Assembly: GCF_003182095.1 (NCBI RefSeq)
Contig: NZ_QGTJ01000007.1
Location: 212,455 to 276,454, forward strand
Length of the DNA: 64,000 bases
Reading direction: 5' to 3'
Origin: Plasticicumulans acidivorans
GTDB lineage: Bacteria > Pseudomonadota > Gammaproteobacteria > Competibacterales > Competibacteraceae
A program made the position numbers and the translations under genes. Of this stretch, positions 54,628 to 64,000 are shown piece by piece. The notes under the pieces are model-generated. The model saw only the letters and a program-made list of their open reading frames with translations. It searched no databases and had not been told where the DNA came from. The number at the start of each line of letters is the position of its first letter. The first letter of the stretch is position 1.

Positions 54628-54684
54628 TTAGTTATGGCTTTGATACAGAAAGTCGCTCTCGGGCCCATCCGTCCTCGCGTTCAT
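54628..54684 (-). CDS. Candidate 18-residue leader peptide before yjcH
   Basis: An open frame MNARTDGPESDFLYQSHN with a perfect AGGAGG seven bases before its ATG. Its TAA stop runs into the AAGGAA ribosome binding site of yjcH (CTAAGGA), so termination could feed yjcH initiation. The AGGAGG sits in the loop and the ATG in the stem of the hairpin at 54682-54703. It is inferred from these signals only; no similarity is recognised. Confidence 0.4.
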   Translation of the reverse strand: MNARTDGPESDFLYQSHN

Positions 54685-54703
54685 GCTCGGCCTCCTGAGC
54701 ATG
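54682..54703 (-). promoter_or_regulatory. Leader hairpin with AGGAGG in the loop
   Basis: CATGCTC / GAGCATG form a perfect 7-bp stem around an 8-base loop that reads AGGAGGCC on the minus strand. A GGA-containing loop over a ribosome binding site is the kind of site bound by CsrA/RsmA; an RNA switch controlling the yjcH-actP leader is possible. Confidence 0.45.
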
Positions 54704-55035
54704 GCGAGCCCCATCCTCCAATATGTTGCAGTGCAGTTTGGATAGTGGAATGACGGTTTGAGCCGCCGTTGAGTTTAACCGAACATCGAGCTAAGTAAAG
54801 AGTGCGTGACGCGGCTTCCGACAGACCGGAATCTTTCTCTTTTTCCGTTTTGTTTTGTTTTGTTTTTCATATCATTACGAATGAAGCCGTTAATAGGTGC
54901 AGGCTGTTTTGTTAACGCTGGCAATTTGTCCTTAAAAGACCCTTGGTAAGTGAGTTGCGCAGGATGCTGTTGGAAAACCCGCTCCCTGTTGGCAAGTGCG
55001 GAATTTTTTTTTTGTATCGTGGTATCTGGTGAGGT
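54704..55035. other. AT-rich intergenic region upstream of yjcH-actP
   Basis: No supported gene. It should contain the yjcH-actP promoter. T-rich runs at 54835-54870 (repeats of TTTTG) and a T10 run near 55005-55015 stand out from the GC-rich surroundings. The latter lies before the histidine-kinase stop codon on the plus strand but reads as an A-run for the kinase transcript, so it is not its terminator. Confidence 0.4.
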
Positions 55036-58000
55036 TTAATCGTCCGCTTTGGCGTTCATCGGCGTCAGTAGATGCTCTATGGCCGAGCGCAGACGCGCGG
55101 AGTCGACCGGTTTGACCAGGCAGCTCGAAACAGCCGCCGGCTGGGTGTCATCCCCGTCGAGTCCCGCAGCGCGGAGCAGAATGATCGGTGGCGGATGCTT
55201 GGCTCGGGCGAGCTCATTGCAGATGTGCTCGACCGTGTGGACGGGCAGGGACTCGTCGAGCAGCAGCAGATCGAAGGGATGACCGAGCTGCGTGCGTTCG
55301 CGCAACAGCTCAAGTGCCTCGTCGGCACTGGTCGCGGCGACGGTTTGCCAGCCCCAGTAGCGCAGCTGGCGTTCGAGCAGGCTGCGGCTGGACGCGTTGT
55401 CATCGATGACCAGTGCGAACAGCCCGCTCCAGTCGGGTTCGCGCACAGCCTCACTGGCCGCCGCCGCAGTGCGCTGCAGGCGCAAAGTGAAGAAGAACTC
55501 ACTGCCGGCGCCCAGCGTGCTTTCGACATGAATGCGTCCTCCCATCAGCTCGACCAGACGCTGGGCGATGGACAGGCCGAGACCTGTACCGCCGTAATGT
55601 CGAGTGAAGGATGCTTCCGCCTGGACGAACGGTTGGAACACGCGTGACAGCTTGTCCGCCGCAATGCCGATACCGGTATCACGCACGCTGACGAGCAGGC
55701 CGACAGCCTGCTCGTCGAGTTCCTGCAGCCGGATGCGCACGGCGATTTCGCCGCGTTCGGTGAATTTCACGGCATTGCCGACCAGCTTGGAGACGACCTG
55801 CGCCAGACGGTCAGGGTCGCCGGAGACATCGTCCGGCACGTTGGGTTCGACTTCGGCAATCAGTTCGAGACCTTTGGCTGTCGCACCGCGGGCATGCAGC
55901 GCCACACTGGCGTGGATGTGCTGACGCAGCGAGAACGGCACCGAGCGCACGCTGGGCGGGCCGGATTCCAGCGTCGAGAAGTCGAGGAGGTCATTGATGA
56001 TGCCGAGCAGGCGATTGGCGGCGCTGTGAGCCGTGGTCAGGTAATCCCGTACCTCGGGATCACGCACTGTTTCCCGTGCGATTTCGGTCATGCCGATGAT
56101 TGCATTGAGCGGTGTGCGCAGCTCGTGGCTCATCGTGGCGAGGAATTCGCTCTTCGTGCGGCTGGCCGCCTCAGCCGCGTCGCGGGCCAGCAGCAGCTCG
56201 GTTTCCACAGCCTTGCGCGCGTTGATATCCGAGATCGTGCCGGTGAATCCCGCTTCGAGCTCGTGACCGGCGGCGGTGTACTCGATGGCTATTTCGACCC
56301 ATGCCGACTTGCTGTCATGGCGGCGCAGACGGACCTCGACGCGCGATTCGTTGGCATCGAGAGCGGTCTGTTTCAGGGCGGCGCGGTAGTTCGCACGATC
56401 GTCGGATTCGATGAATTCATCGAGTGATCGGCCCAGCGAGGTGGCGGGATCGTAGCCGCTGATTTCGCTCCAGGCGCGGTTGAGGAAGGTCAGCCGGCCC
56501 CGGGCGTCGGCTTGGAAAATGGCTTCATGCAGGCTGTCGACCACGCGCTGGTAGCGTTCATCGCTGGCGCGCAGGGCGTGCTCAGCGGCCTGACGCTCGC
56601 GCATGTCGCGGATATAGGCAACGAACATCGGGCCGGATTCGAGATGCACCGGGGTGACCAGAATTTCGACCGGGACTTCACTGCCATCGGAGCGCATCGC
56701 CGTGACGTTGCGCTGGGTACCGAGTATGTCGCTGGCGCCGGTCTCCAGGTAACGGGCCAGGCCCAGGCGGTGCTGCATGCGGCCGCGTTCGGGCACGATC
56801 AGTTCAGCGACATCACGCCCGATGACTGCCCGCAGCGGGTAGCCGAACAGGCGTTCGGCTGCCGGGTTGAACTCCAGTACGCGGCCGCGGCTGTCGATGC
56901 TGACGATGGCGTCGAGGGCGGCCTGCAGGATGGCGGCTTTGCGCAGTTCGCTGTCCGCCAGCGCACGCTCGGCCAGATCACGGGCTGACAGATCACGCAG
57001 AATGGCGACGTACAAGCGGTTGCCATCGCCGAGACGGGCTTCGCCGACCGATACTTCCAGTGGAATCAGCGCGCCGTCGCGGCGGCGACCGTTCAGCGCG
57101 CGGTTGCGGAACGCCTCACCCGCACGGACCTGCGGCAGCAGCAGGCTGATATTGCAGCCGATGGCCTGACGTGCCGGATAACCGAACAGGTGCTCGGCGG
57201 CCTGATTGAAACGCTCGATGTGGCCTTCAGCGTCCAGCGTGACGATGCCGTCCACGGCGTGTCGCAAGAGCGCCTCGGTGCGTTCCTGCGAGGCTTTCAG
57301 TGCCATTTCGTCGCTGGCCAGCCGGGCGGAGACCTGGTTCAGCGCGGCGCCGAGTTCAACGATCTCCGCCGAACCGCCGATGTTGATGACTTCCCCACGG
57401 CGGGTGTCGAGATCGCGGGCCAGGGTCGCGGCGCGCGCGATGCTGTTGAGCGGACGGCGCAGCATCAGCCAGAGCAGGATGCCGGCAAGCAGGCTGGCGA
57501 TCGTCACCAGGATCAGCGCGCGGGTCCAGATGTGCTGGCGCAATTCTTCCGCACTGCCGATGCGGTAGTGCAACCGCACCCAGCCCAGTGGGTGCTCACG
57601 TCCGATCGGTGCCCAGATGTCGAAGATCCCGGCCTCCCCGCCGCTGACCGGTTCGGTGATCAGCGTACTGCTCGATGGCGGGGACAGGCGTTCACCGTTG
57701 ACTGCAGCTGACAGCTGGGCGGCATCGCCATGACTTTCGGCGCCGGCAAGTGGAACGCCGGCAGTATCGACGACGTGGACCAGCAGCGTATGGGGGTGCA
57801 GTGCCGTGTCGAGTACCAGTCGGTCAAGCGCCGCGCGGCCTTCGTGCAGCGCATCGGCGGCCCGATCAGCGGTTTGTGCCGCCAGGGCCCGGGCCAGTTC
57901 GATGCGGGTACCCAGCTGGAAGTCCGTCTGCTCCTGGATGGTCAGCGCGGTGTGCAGCGTCATCGTCAGCACGAATATCACCACCGCCACCAGTGGCAGG

Positions 58001-58050
58001 CGGACGGCGAGGCGGCTAGGCCAGAGCAGTGGCGGTGTATGCATGATCAT
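55036..58050 (-). CDS. Hybrid sensor histidine kinase with three PAS domains
   Basis: A 1,004-residue inner-membrane kinase. Two helices (about 13-35 and 175-197) bracket a periplasmic sensor of about 140 residues; then a HAMP-like segment, three PAS domains (about 255-365, 375-495, 505-630), HisKA with His in [14 protein letters not shown] (about 641), HATPase ([27 protein letters not shown]), and a receiver ([16 protein letters not shown] with the phospho-acceptor Asp near 932, VKP). The output partner is not adjacent. It may regulate actP, which lies downstream on the same strand after 418 bases; this is an inference. Confidence 0.93.
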   Translation of the reverse strand: MIMHTPPLLWPSRLAVRLPLVAVVIFVLTMTLHTALTIQEQTDFQLGTRIELARALAAQTADRAADALHEGRAALDRLVLDTALHPHTLLVHVVDTAGVPLAGAESHGDAAQLSAAVNGERLSPPSSSTLITEPVSGGEAGIFDIWAPIGREHPLGWVRLHYRIGSAEELRQHIWTRALILVTIASLLAGILLWLMLRRPLNSIARAATLARDLDTRRGEVINIGGSAEIVELGAALNQVSARLASDEMALKASQERTEALLRHAVDGIVTLDAEGHIERFNQAAEHLFGYPARQAIGCNISLLLPQVRAGEAFRNRALNGRRRDGALIPLEVSVGEARLGDGNRLYVAILRDLSARDLAERALADSELRKAAILQAALDAIVSIDSRGRVLEFNPAAERLFGYPLRAVIGRDVAELIVPERGRMQHRLGLARYLETGASDILGTQRNVTAMRSDGSEVPVEILVTPVHLESGPMFVAYIRDMRERQAAEHALRASDERYQRVVDSLHEAIFQADARGRLTFLNRAWSEISGYDPATSLGRSLDEFIESDDRANYRAALKQTALDANESRVEVRLRRHDSKSAWVEIAIEYTAAGHELEAGFTGTISDINARKAVETELLLARDAAEAASRTKSEFLATMSHELRTPLNAIIGMTEIARETVRDPEVRDYLTTAHSAANRLLGIINDLLDFSTLESGPPSVRSVPFSLRQHIHASVALHARGATAKGLELIAEVEPNVPDDVSGDPDRLAQVVSKLVGNAVKFTERGEIAVRIRLQELDEQAVGLLVSVRDTGIGIAADKLSRVFQPFVQAEASFTRHYGGTGLGLSIAQRLVELMGGRIHVESTLGAGSEFFFTLRLQRTAAAASEAVREPDWSGLFALVIDDNASSRSLLERQLRYWGWQTVAATSADEALELLRERTQLGHPFDLLLLDESLPVHTVEHICNELARAKHPPPIILLRAAGLDGDDTQPAAVSSCLVKPVDSARLRSAIEHLLTPMNAKADD

Positions 58051-58212
58051 CCATGTGCAAAAAAAGGCCTGACAGACGCCGTGTCGACCGCTGAATCAAG
58101 GTCGGCGCGGCGCGCGGACGGGATCAATCCTGATCGAATATAACGACTCATTTCCGTGCCGTGCTGACCGCGATCGGGCGCGGTCGAGTACGCAGCGGCG
58201 GGACACAAATAT

Positions 58213-61029
58213 TTACCGATCGGCCTGGACATCGGCTTTGAGCACGACGCGCAGGGCATCAAAGCGCGGTCGCGCCGCCGAGAGCGCCTGATGCAGCTCG
58301 GCGATGCGCTGCTCGGCGAAGTCGATTTCAGTAGCGCGCACGTTGGGGTTGACCGTAGCCAGCGCGCGCAGACGTTCGACCTCGGGCGTCAGCGTGAGCT
58401 GCATGCGCACCAGCGCCTGCTGGATTACCTGTTCGGCATGCTGGCCGGCGGCAATGGCCGCGGCGTCGAGCATGCGCCGCAGACGCCGGTCGGCCAGCGC
58501 CTCGCGCACCGCCGCCGCGGGCACGTCACTGCAGCCGGCGCTGATCAGTTCGCCCGCCCAGTGCTCGCTGCATTCCTTCAGGTGCGGATCGATGACCACA
58601 CGCAATGCCGTTGGTGGCAGGAAGCGATCGGCCTGCAGTGCGCCGGGTGCGATGCATTCGAGCACGTAAACCGCTTCGAGCAGCAGATCCGGTGCTTCCT
58701 CGGGGCTGCGGCCACGCCAGGCGACCAGCGCGCAGTTGCCGTGTTCGGCACCGAGCAGCAGCTCGATGGCGCCGTTGACCAGCGGATGGTCCCAGCTGAG
58801 GAACGCCATGTCGTCGCGCGCCAGCGCGCGGCTGCGCGAGAAGGTCGCGGTCAGGCCCTCTTCGGGCAGTGCCGGGAAGGCGGCGGTCAGCATGCGCTCG
58901 CTGGCGTGCAGGATGTGGGCGTCGGCCGAATGTTCCTCGTGATCGACACCGAAGTGATCGAACAGCCGTTCGAGGAACGCCGCCAGCGCCGGATCGGCAT
59001 CCTGATCGGCGATGCGTTCGGCCAGTTCGCCTGCCGGCTGGCTGCGGCAGGAGTGCAGTTCCAGCAGGCGGTCGCGGCCGCGTTCGAGTTCGGCGCCGAG
59101 TTCTTCACGCAAGGTGGCCGTCTGCGTCAGCAGGGCCTCGACATCGCCACGGCCGTTCAGCGCCTCGCGCAGCGGTGCGCGCAGGCGTTCGTAGACGGCA
59201 TCGGCGGCGCGGGCGTAGCGGGCAAAGGCGTCGAGCCCTTGTGCGTACCAGCGATAGAGCACTTCCTGCGCGCTGCCGGTGAGGTAGGGGATGTGCAGCT
59301 GGATGTCTTCGCTCTGGCCGATGCGGTCGAGGCGGCCGATGCGCTGTTCGAGCAGGTCCGGGTTTTCCGGCAGGTCGAACAGGAACAGGTGATGCGCGAA
59401 CTGGAAGTTGCGGCCTTCGCTGCCGATTTCCGAGCACAGCAGCACGCGGGCACCGTCGGGTTCGGCGAACCAGGCGGCAGCGCGGTCGCGGGCGAGCAGG
59501 TTCATGTCCTCGTGGAACAGCGCCGTGGCGACGCCGCTGCGCAGTCGCAGCGCGGTTTCGAGTTCGAGCACGGTTTCGCGCCGGGCGCAGATCAGCAGCA
59601 CTTTCTCGCCGCCGGCGAGCAGTTCGAGCAGCGCGTCGACGCGCGGGTCGATGCGCCACCACGGCGTGTCGGCGTCGCGGTATTCGCGCTCCGGCGTCAG
59701 GCTGGCCGGCAGCGCGGCATATTGTGCCGGGCAGGGCAGCGCCTGCGGCCGCGGGATACGCTGCGGGAAGTTCGGCATCGCCGCACGGGTGTTGCGAAAC
59801 AGCACGCGGCCGGTGCCATGGCGATCGAGCAGCGCCTCGATCAGCGCTTGGCGCGCCGCTTCTCCGTCGGCGCCGGGCAGGGAGACGGCTTCGAGTGTTT
59901 CGTCACCGGCTTTTTCTCCGAGACAGGCGCGTAGCTCATCGAGGTCGGCCAGATCGAGTGGTCGGTAGCTGAGCAGCGCATCGGCGATGCGGGCGACTTT
60001 GCGATACGCCTGACTTTCGTGGCGGAACACGTCGAGATCGTGGAAGCGGTCGGGGTCGAGCAGGCGCAGCCGCGCGAAATGTCCGTTCGGGCCGAGCTGC
60101 TCCGGCGTGGCGGTCAGCAACAGCAGACCGGCGGCGCTGGCGGCGAGTTGTTCGACGGCGAGGTAGGCCGGGCTCGGCGCGCCGGGCTCCCAGGCCAGAT
60201 GGTGCGCTTCGTCGACGACCAGCACGTCCCAACCGGCCGCTGCGGCTTCTTCGAGGCGCTGCGGGCTGGCGGTCAGCCAGTCGCGGCCGCAGAGGATCAG
60301 CTGCTCGGCGAGGAAGGGGTTGTCATCGGCGCCGCCTTCGAGGCAGCGCTCCTCGTCGTAGATGCTGAAGGCGAGGTTGAAGCGGCGGCGCATTTCGAGG
60401 AACCACTGATTGATCAGCGGCTCCGGCACCACGATCAGCGCGCGCCCGGCGCGGCCGGACACCAGCATGCGGTGCAGGATCAGACCGGCTTCGATGGTCT
60501 TGCCGAGGCCGACCTCGTCGGCGAGCAGCACGCGCGGGGCATAGCGTTCGGCGACCTCGTGTGCGATCCACAGCTGGTGCGGCAGCAGATCGACGCGGGC
60601 ACCGACCAGGCCGCGCAGTTCGGACTGGCGCGCTGCCGCCGCCTGTTCGAGGGTTTCCAGCCGCAGGGCGAACAGGCGTTGCGGGTCGGTCTGGCCGGCG
60701 AACAGCCGTTCCTGCGGTTTGCTGAAGCTGATGAAATTCGACAGCAGCGTCTCCGGCAGTTCGCGCTCGGCGCCGACGTAGACCAGCAGGCCCTGCTCTT
60801 CGCGCACGGCCTCGACCTGCAGGCTCCAGCCCTCATGACTTTGCACGGTGTCACCGGGCTGGAAGTGTACGCGTACCAGCGGGGCGCCCTGGCGGGCATA
60901 GATGCGGGTTTCGCCGCTGGCGTGAAACAGCATCGTGACGCGTCGCTGGTCTGCCGAGAGCACCATGCCGAGACCCAGTTCCGGTTCAGGCTCGCTGATC
61001 CAGCGACTGCCGCTGACAAAGTCGTTCAA
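58213..61029 (-). CDS. rapA: RNA polymerase-associated ATPase RapA
   Basis: A 938-residue SWI/SNF-type ATPase that recycles stalled RNA polymerase. The N-terminus NDFVSGSRWISEPEPELGLGMVL matches RapA. Helicase motifs: LLADEVGLGKTIEAGLIL (Walker A, near 173), VVDEAHH, LLTATPEQLG, and the C-terminal half with GSEGRNFQFAHHLFLFDLP and EQRIGRLDRIGQ. No ATG fits; a TTG at 61029 has GGAGAA upstream and gives the family start, so it is chosen. A longer frame to 61314 lacks support. Confidence 0.95.
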   Translation of the reverse strand: MNDFVSGSRWISEPEPELGLGMVLSADQRRVTMLFHASGETRIYARQGAPLVRVHFQPGDTVQSHEGWSLQVEAVREEQGLLVYVGAERELPETLLSNFISFSKPQERLFAGQTDPQRLFALRLETLEQAAAARQSELRGLVGARVDLLPHQLWIAHEVAERYAPRVLLADEVGLGKTIEAGLILHRMLVSGRAGRALIVVPEPLINQWFLEMRRRFNLAFSIYDEERCLEGGADDNPFLAEQLILCGRDWLTASPQRLEEAAAAGWDVLVVDEAHHLAWEPGAPSPAYLAVEQLAASAAGLLLLTATPEQLGPNGHFARLRLLDPDRFHDLDVFRHESQAYRKVARIADALLSYRPLDLADLDELRACLGEKAGDETLEAVSLPGADGEAARQALIEALLDRHGTGRVLFRNTRAAMPNFPQRIPRPQALPCPAQYAALPASLTPEREYRDADTPWWRIDPRVDALLELLAGGEKVLLICARRETVLELETALRLRSGVATALFHEDMNLLARDRAAAWFAEPDGARVLLCSEIGSEGRNFQFAHHLFLFDLPENPDLLEQRIGRLDRIGQSEDIQLHIPYLTGSAQEVLYRWYAQGLDAFARYARAADAVYERLRAPLREALNGRGDVEALLTQTATLREELGAELERGRDRLLELHSCRSQPAGELAERIADQDADPALAAFLERLFDHFGVDHEEHSADAHILHASERMLTAAFPALPEEGLTATFSRSRALARDDMAFLSWDHPLVNGAIELLLGAEHGNCALVAWRGRSPEEAPDLLLEAVYVLECIAPGALQADRFLPPTALRVVIDPHLKECSEHWAGELISAGCSDVPAAAVREALADRRLRRMLDAAAIAAGQHAEQVIQQALVRMQLTLTPEVERLRALATVNPNVRATEIDFAEQRIAELHQALSAARPRFDALRVVLKADVQADR

Positions 61030-61230
61030 GGCCGGTTCTCCGCTGTCGCCAAAAGGGCAGGGATGATAGCGCCGGAACGCCGCGGACTCGACCGCCGCAC
61101 GGTTTGCGACTACATGACAGGGACGCCGTGCCGTGTCTTGCGCGGGCACGGACATAAAGAGCGGCGAGTTCAGCCGCCGAACCGACGGGTCCGCCCTATG
61201 CCCGTTGCCGCCACCGCCGGGAGCCGAACG

Positions 61231-62139
61231 ATGCGACTGACTCTCGATGCCCTTGCCGTGCTCGACGCCATTTCGCGCCGCGGCAGTTTTGCCGCTGCGG
61301 CCGAAGAACTGCACCGTGTGCCGTCAGCGATCACGTACACCGTGCATAAACTTGAACAGGATCTTGACGTCCAGGTGTTCGACCGCAGCGGACATCGCGC
61401 GCGCCTGACCGCCGTCGGTGAATGCCTGCTGCAGGAGGGCCGCGAGCTGCTGCGTGCCGCCGTCGAACTGGAGGGGCTGGTCAAACGCGTGGCCAGTGGC
61501 TGGGAGCCGGATCTGGGGCTGGTGGTCGGCGAATGGCTGCCGGTCGAGAGTCTGCTGCCGCTGTGCGCCGAGTTTGCCGCCGAAGGCCACGGCACACGCC
61601 TGCACCTGCACAGCGAGATTGGCAACGGCGCCTGGGAGGCCCTGGTGCAGGGGCGTGCCGATCTCGCCATCGGTGTCGCCTGCGACGGCCCGCCTGGTGG
61701 CGGCTACGCCAGCCGCGCCCTGGGGTGCGTGGCGCTGGCCTTCGTGTGTGCGCCCACGCATGTGCTGGCCGGCGCCAGCGAGCCGCTGGACGAGGAACAG
61801 ATCCAGCGCGGACGCAGCGTGGCGCTGGCCGATTCTTCGCGGCAGCGACCGCTGCCGACCATCGCCGGCGCCGCGCCGGAGCTCGTCGTCGGCTCGATGC
61901 CGGCCTGGCTCGCCGCCCTGCGCGCCGGGCTCGATGCCGGTTTCGTGGCGCGCCGGCTGGTTGCTGCCGAGCTGGCCGACGGGCGCCTGATCGAGAAAAC
62001 CGTGCAGTCGCCGCCGCCGCCGTTGGCGCTGCAGCTCGCCTGGCGCAACAATCATGGCGGCCGGGCGCTGAAATGGTTTCTGCGCGCACTCGAAACGCCG
62101 GGCAGGCTCGACGCCTGGCTCGACACGCGCAGCGACTGA
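61231..62139 (+). CDS. LysR-family transcriptional regulator
   Basis: A 302-residue regulator with an N-terminal winged helix (DALAVLDAISRRGSFAAAAEELHRVPSAITYTVHKLEQDLDVQVFDRSG) and a LysR substrate-binding domain. The start at 61231 follows GGGAG. The recognition helix VPSAITYTVHKLE is like the YhaJ/DhcR-type group. It faces away from rapA and is followed after 39 bases by a sigma-54 activator on the same strand; its ligand and targets are not apparent. Confidence 0.93.
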   Translation: MRLTLDALAVLDAISRRGSFAAAAEELHRVPSAITYTVHKLEQDLDVQVFDRSGHRARLTAVGECLLQEGRELLRAAVELEGLVKRVASGWEPDLGLVVGEWLPVESLLPLCAEFAAEGHGTRLHLHSEIGNGAWEALVQGRADLAIGVACDGPPGGGYASRALGCVALAFVCAPTHVLAGASEPLDEEQIQRGRSVALADSSRQRPLPTIAGAAPELVVGSMPAWLAALRAGLDAGFVARRLVAAELADGRLIEKTVQSPPPPLALQLAWRNNHGGRALKWFLRALETPGRLDAWLDTRSD

Positions 62140-62178
62140 CGCCGCCGCCCCCGATTCTCATGAAGCACGGTTTGTCCC

Positions 62179-63627
<1,449 letters not shown>

Positions 63628-63900
63628 GCGTCGCACCGTCATCGTGCTGTCAGCGGTTGCGCACAGACTTGCTGCGCTGCCGCGTAAAGCGTCATGATTG
63701 TTGCGCCGCATCAATGTGGCCTGCGCAGTGCCCGCGTAGGCTGCGGTTCCGCTCACCACCGCGCGCAATGCTTTGTGGCGGTGCGGACAGGGTGGCTGTT
63801 AGGGTCGAACCGGTGCCGTCGCGGTAGCGGTTCGGGATTGATACACGTGGTTCGCTGGCGTGCTGCCGGCGAATTTCAGCGCAAGCGTTTTGGAGGCCAG
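63628..63900. promoter_or_regulatory. Region upstream of phaB
   Basis: 273 bases without a gene. It contains TGC-rich segments (TTGCTGCGCTGCCG near 63669 and TTGTTGCGCCGCATCAA near 63699) that loosely resemble the CTGC-N3-4-GCAG type of site bound by PhaR regulators. A poor -24/-12 match (TGGCCTGCGCAGTGCC, 63717-63732) was noted but is too weak to call. Confidence 0.3.
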
Positions 63901-64000
63901 ATGGGCAAAGTAGCAATCGTGACCGGCGGAATCGGCGGTCTGGGAACGGCAATGTGCAAGGCCCTGAGCAAGCAGGGTCGCAGTGTCGTGGCGGCCTATC
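63901..64000 (+). CDS. phaB: Acetoacetyl-CoA reductase, start only
   Basis: The first 33 residues, MGKVAIVTGGIGGLGTAMCK onward, match the NADPH-binding start of PhaB (T-G-G-x-G-G-x-G). PhaB reduces acetoacetyl-CoA to (R)-3-hydroxybutyryl-CoA for polyhydroxybutyrate synthesis. GGAGG lies seven bases upstream of the ATG. The gene runs off the right edge, so a related short-chain reductase cannot be fully excluded. Confidence 0.82.
   Translation, partial: MGKVAIVTGGIGGLGTAMCKALSKQGRSVVAAY

Noticed and set aside
58291..59934. 547-codon plus-strand frame opposite rapA
   Set aside because: No motif, repetitive Gln/Gly/Ala composition; rapA on the minus strand is certain.
63717..63732. Possible -24/-12 promoter TGGCCTGCGCAGTGCC before phaB
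   Set aside because: The GG and GC are present but four of the other conserved positions mismatch; too weak to report as a promoter.

Overview
The window is about 64 kb of GC-rich (roughly two-thirds G+C), densely packed chromosomal DNA. The gene set (rsxABCDGE-nth, rnt, rapA, monothiol grxD, DUF1841, an N-acetylglutaminylglutamine-type amidotransferase, yjcH-actP) points to a gammaproteobacterium; a close betaproteobacterial relative cannot be excluded from sequence reading alone. The start of a phaB-like reductase at the right edge suggests polyhydroxyalkanoate metabolism. FNR-like and Fur-like sites before feoAB and an Rnf/Rsx complex fit a life across oxygen and redox gradients. No tRNA, rRNA, insertion sequence, CRISPR array or prophage was found.

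Layout. 1-7,400: bacteriohemerythrin, a complete pqqABCDE operon (minus strand), a large sigma-54 activator and a PedF-type cytochrome c. Good -24/-12 promoters precede both pqqA and pedF, so this looks like one sigma-54-controlled PQQ/alcohol-oxidation module; the quinoprotein dehydrogenase itself is not in the window. 7,400-12,400: pyrC, corA, argG, gloA and a dus gene. 12,200-18,100: accessory genes, including a small GTPase with an unrecognised partner, a small HExxH protein, an alpha/beta hydrolase, a PEP-CTERM-like protein, and FAH-family and VOC proteins. 18,100-26,500: one long minus-strand run rsxABCDGE, nth, DUF1841, ECF sigma factor, anti-sigma factor, with overlapping or abutting joins at most of its 3' end. 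26,700-38,200: argD-argF, an MFS exporter, sodB, an ArsB/NhaD-type permease, an amidotransferase, grxD, feoAB and rnt.

The most unusual region is 38,446-47,401. A single 1,623-residue reading frame joins a two-half RND transporter, a TPR-like linker and a LolC/E-MacB-type (FtsX-fold) ABC permease. A second ABC permease, a LolA-like periplasmic protein (opposite strand), a LolD-like ATPase and a DUF1302-type outer-membrane barrel follow. Together they could form a trans-envelope lipid or lipoprotein export machine in which an RND pump is covalently tied to an ABC engine. I know of no described system with this architecture, but I could not search.

47,400-64,000: a minus-strand operon of a cNMP/CBS/DUF294 protein, a degenerate exonuclease, moaD, moaE and an E1-like/nitroreductase fusion; yjcH-actP acetate uptake with a possible leader peptide; a hybrid histidine kinase; rapA; a LysR regulator; a PAS-containing sigma-54 activator; and the beginning of phaB.
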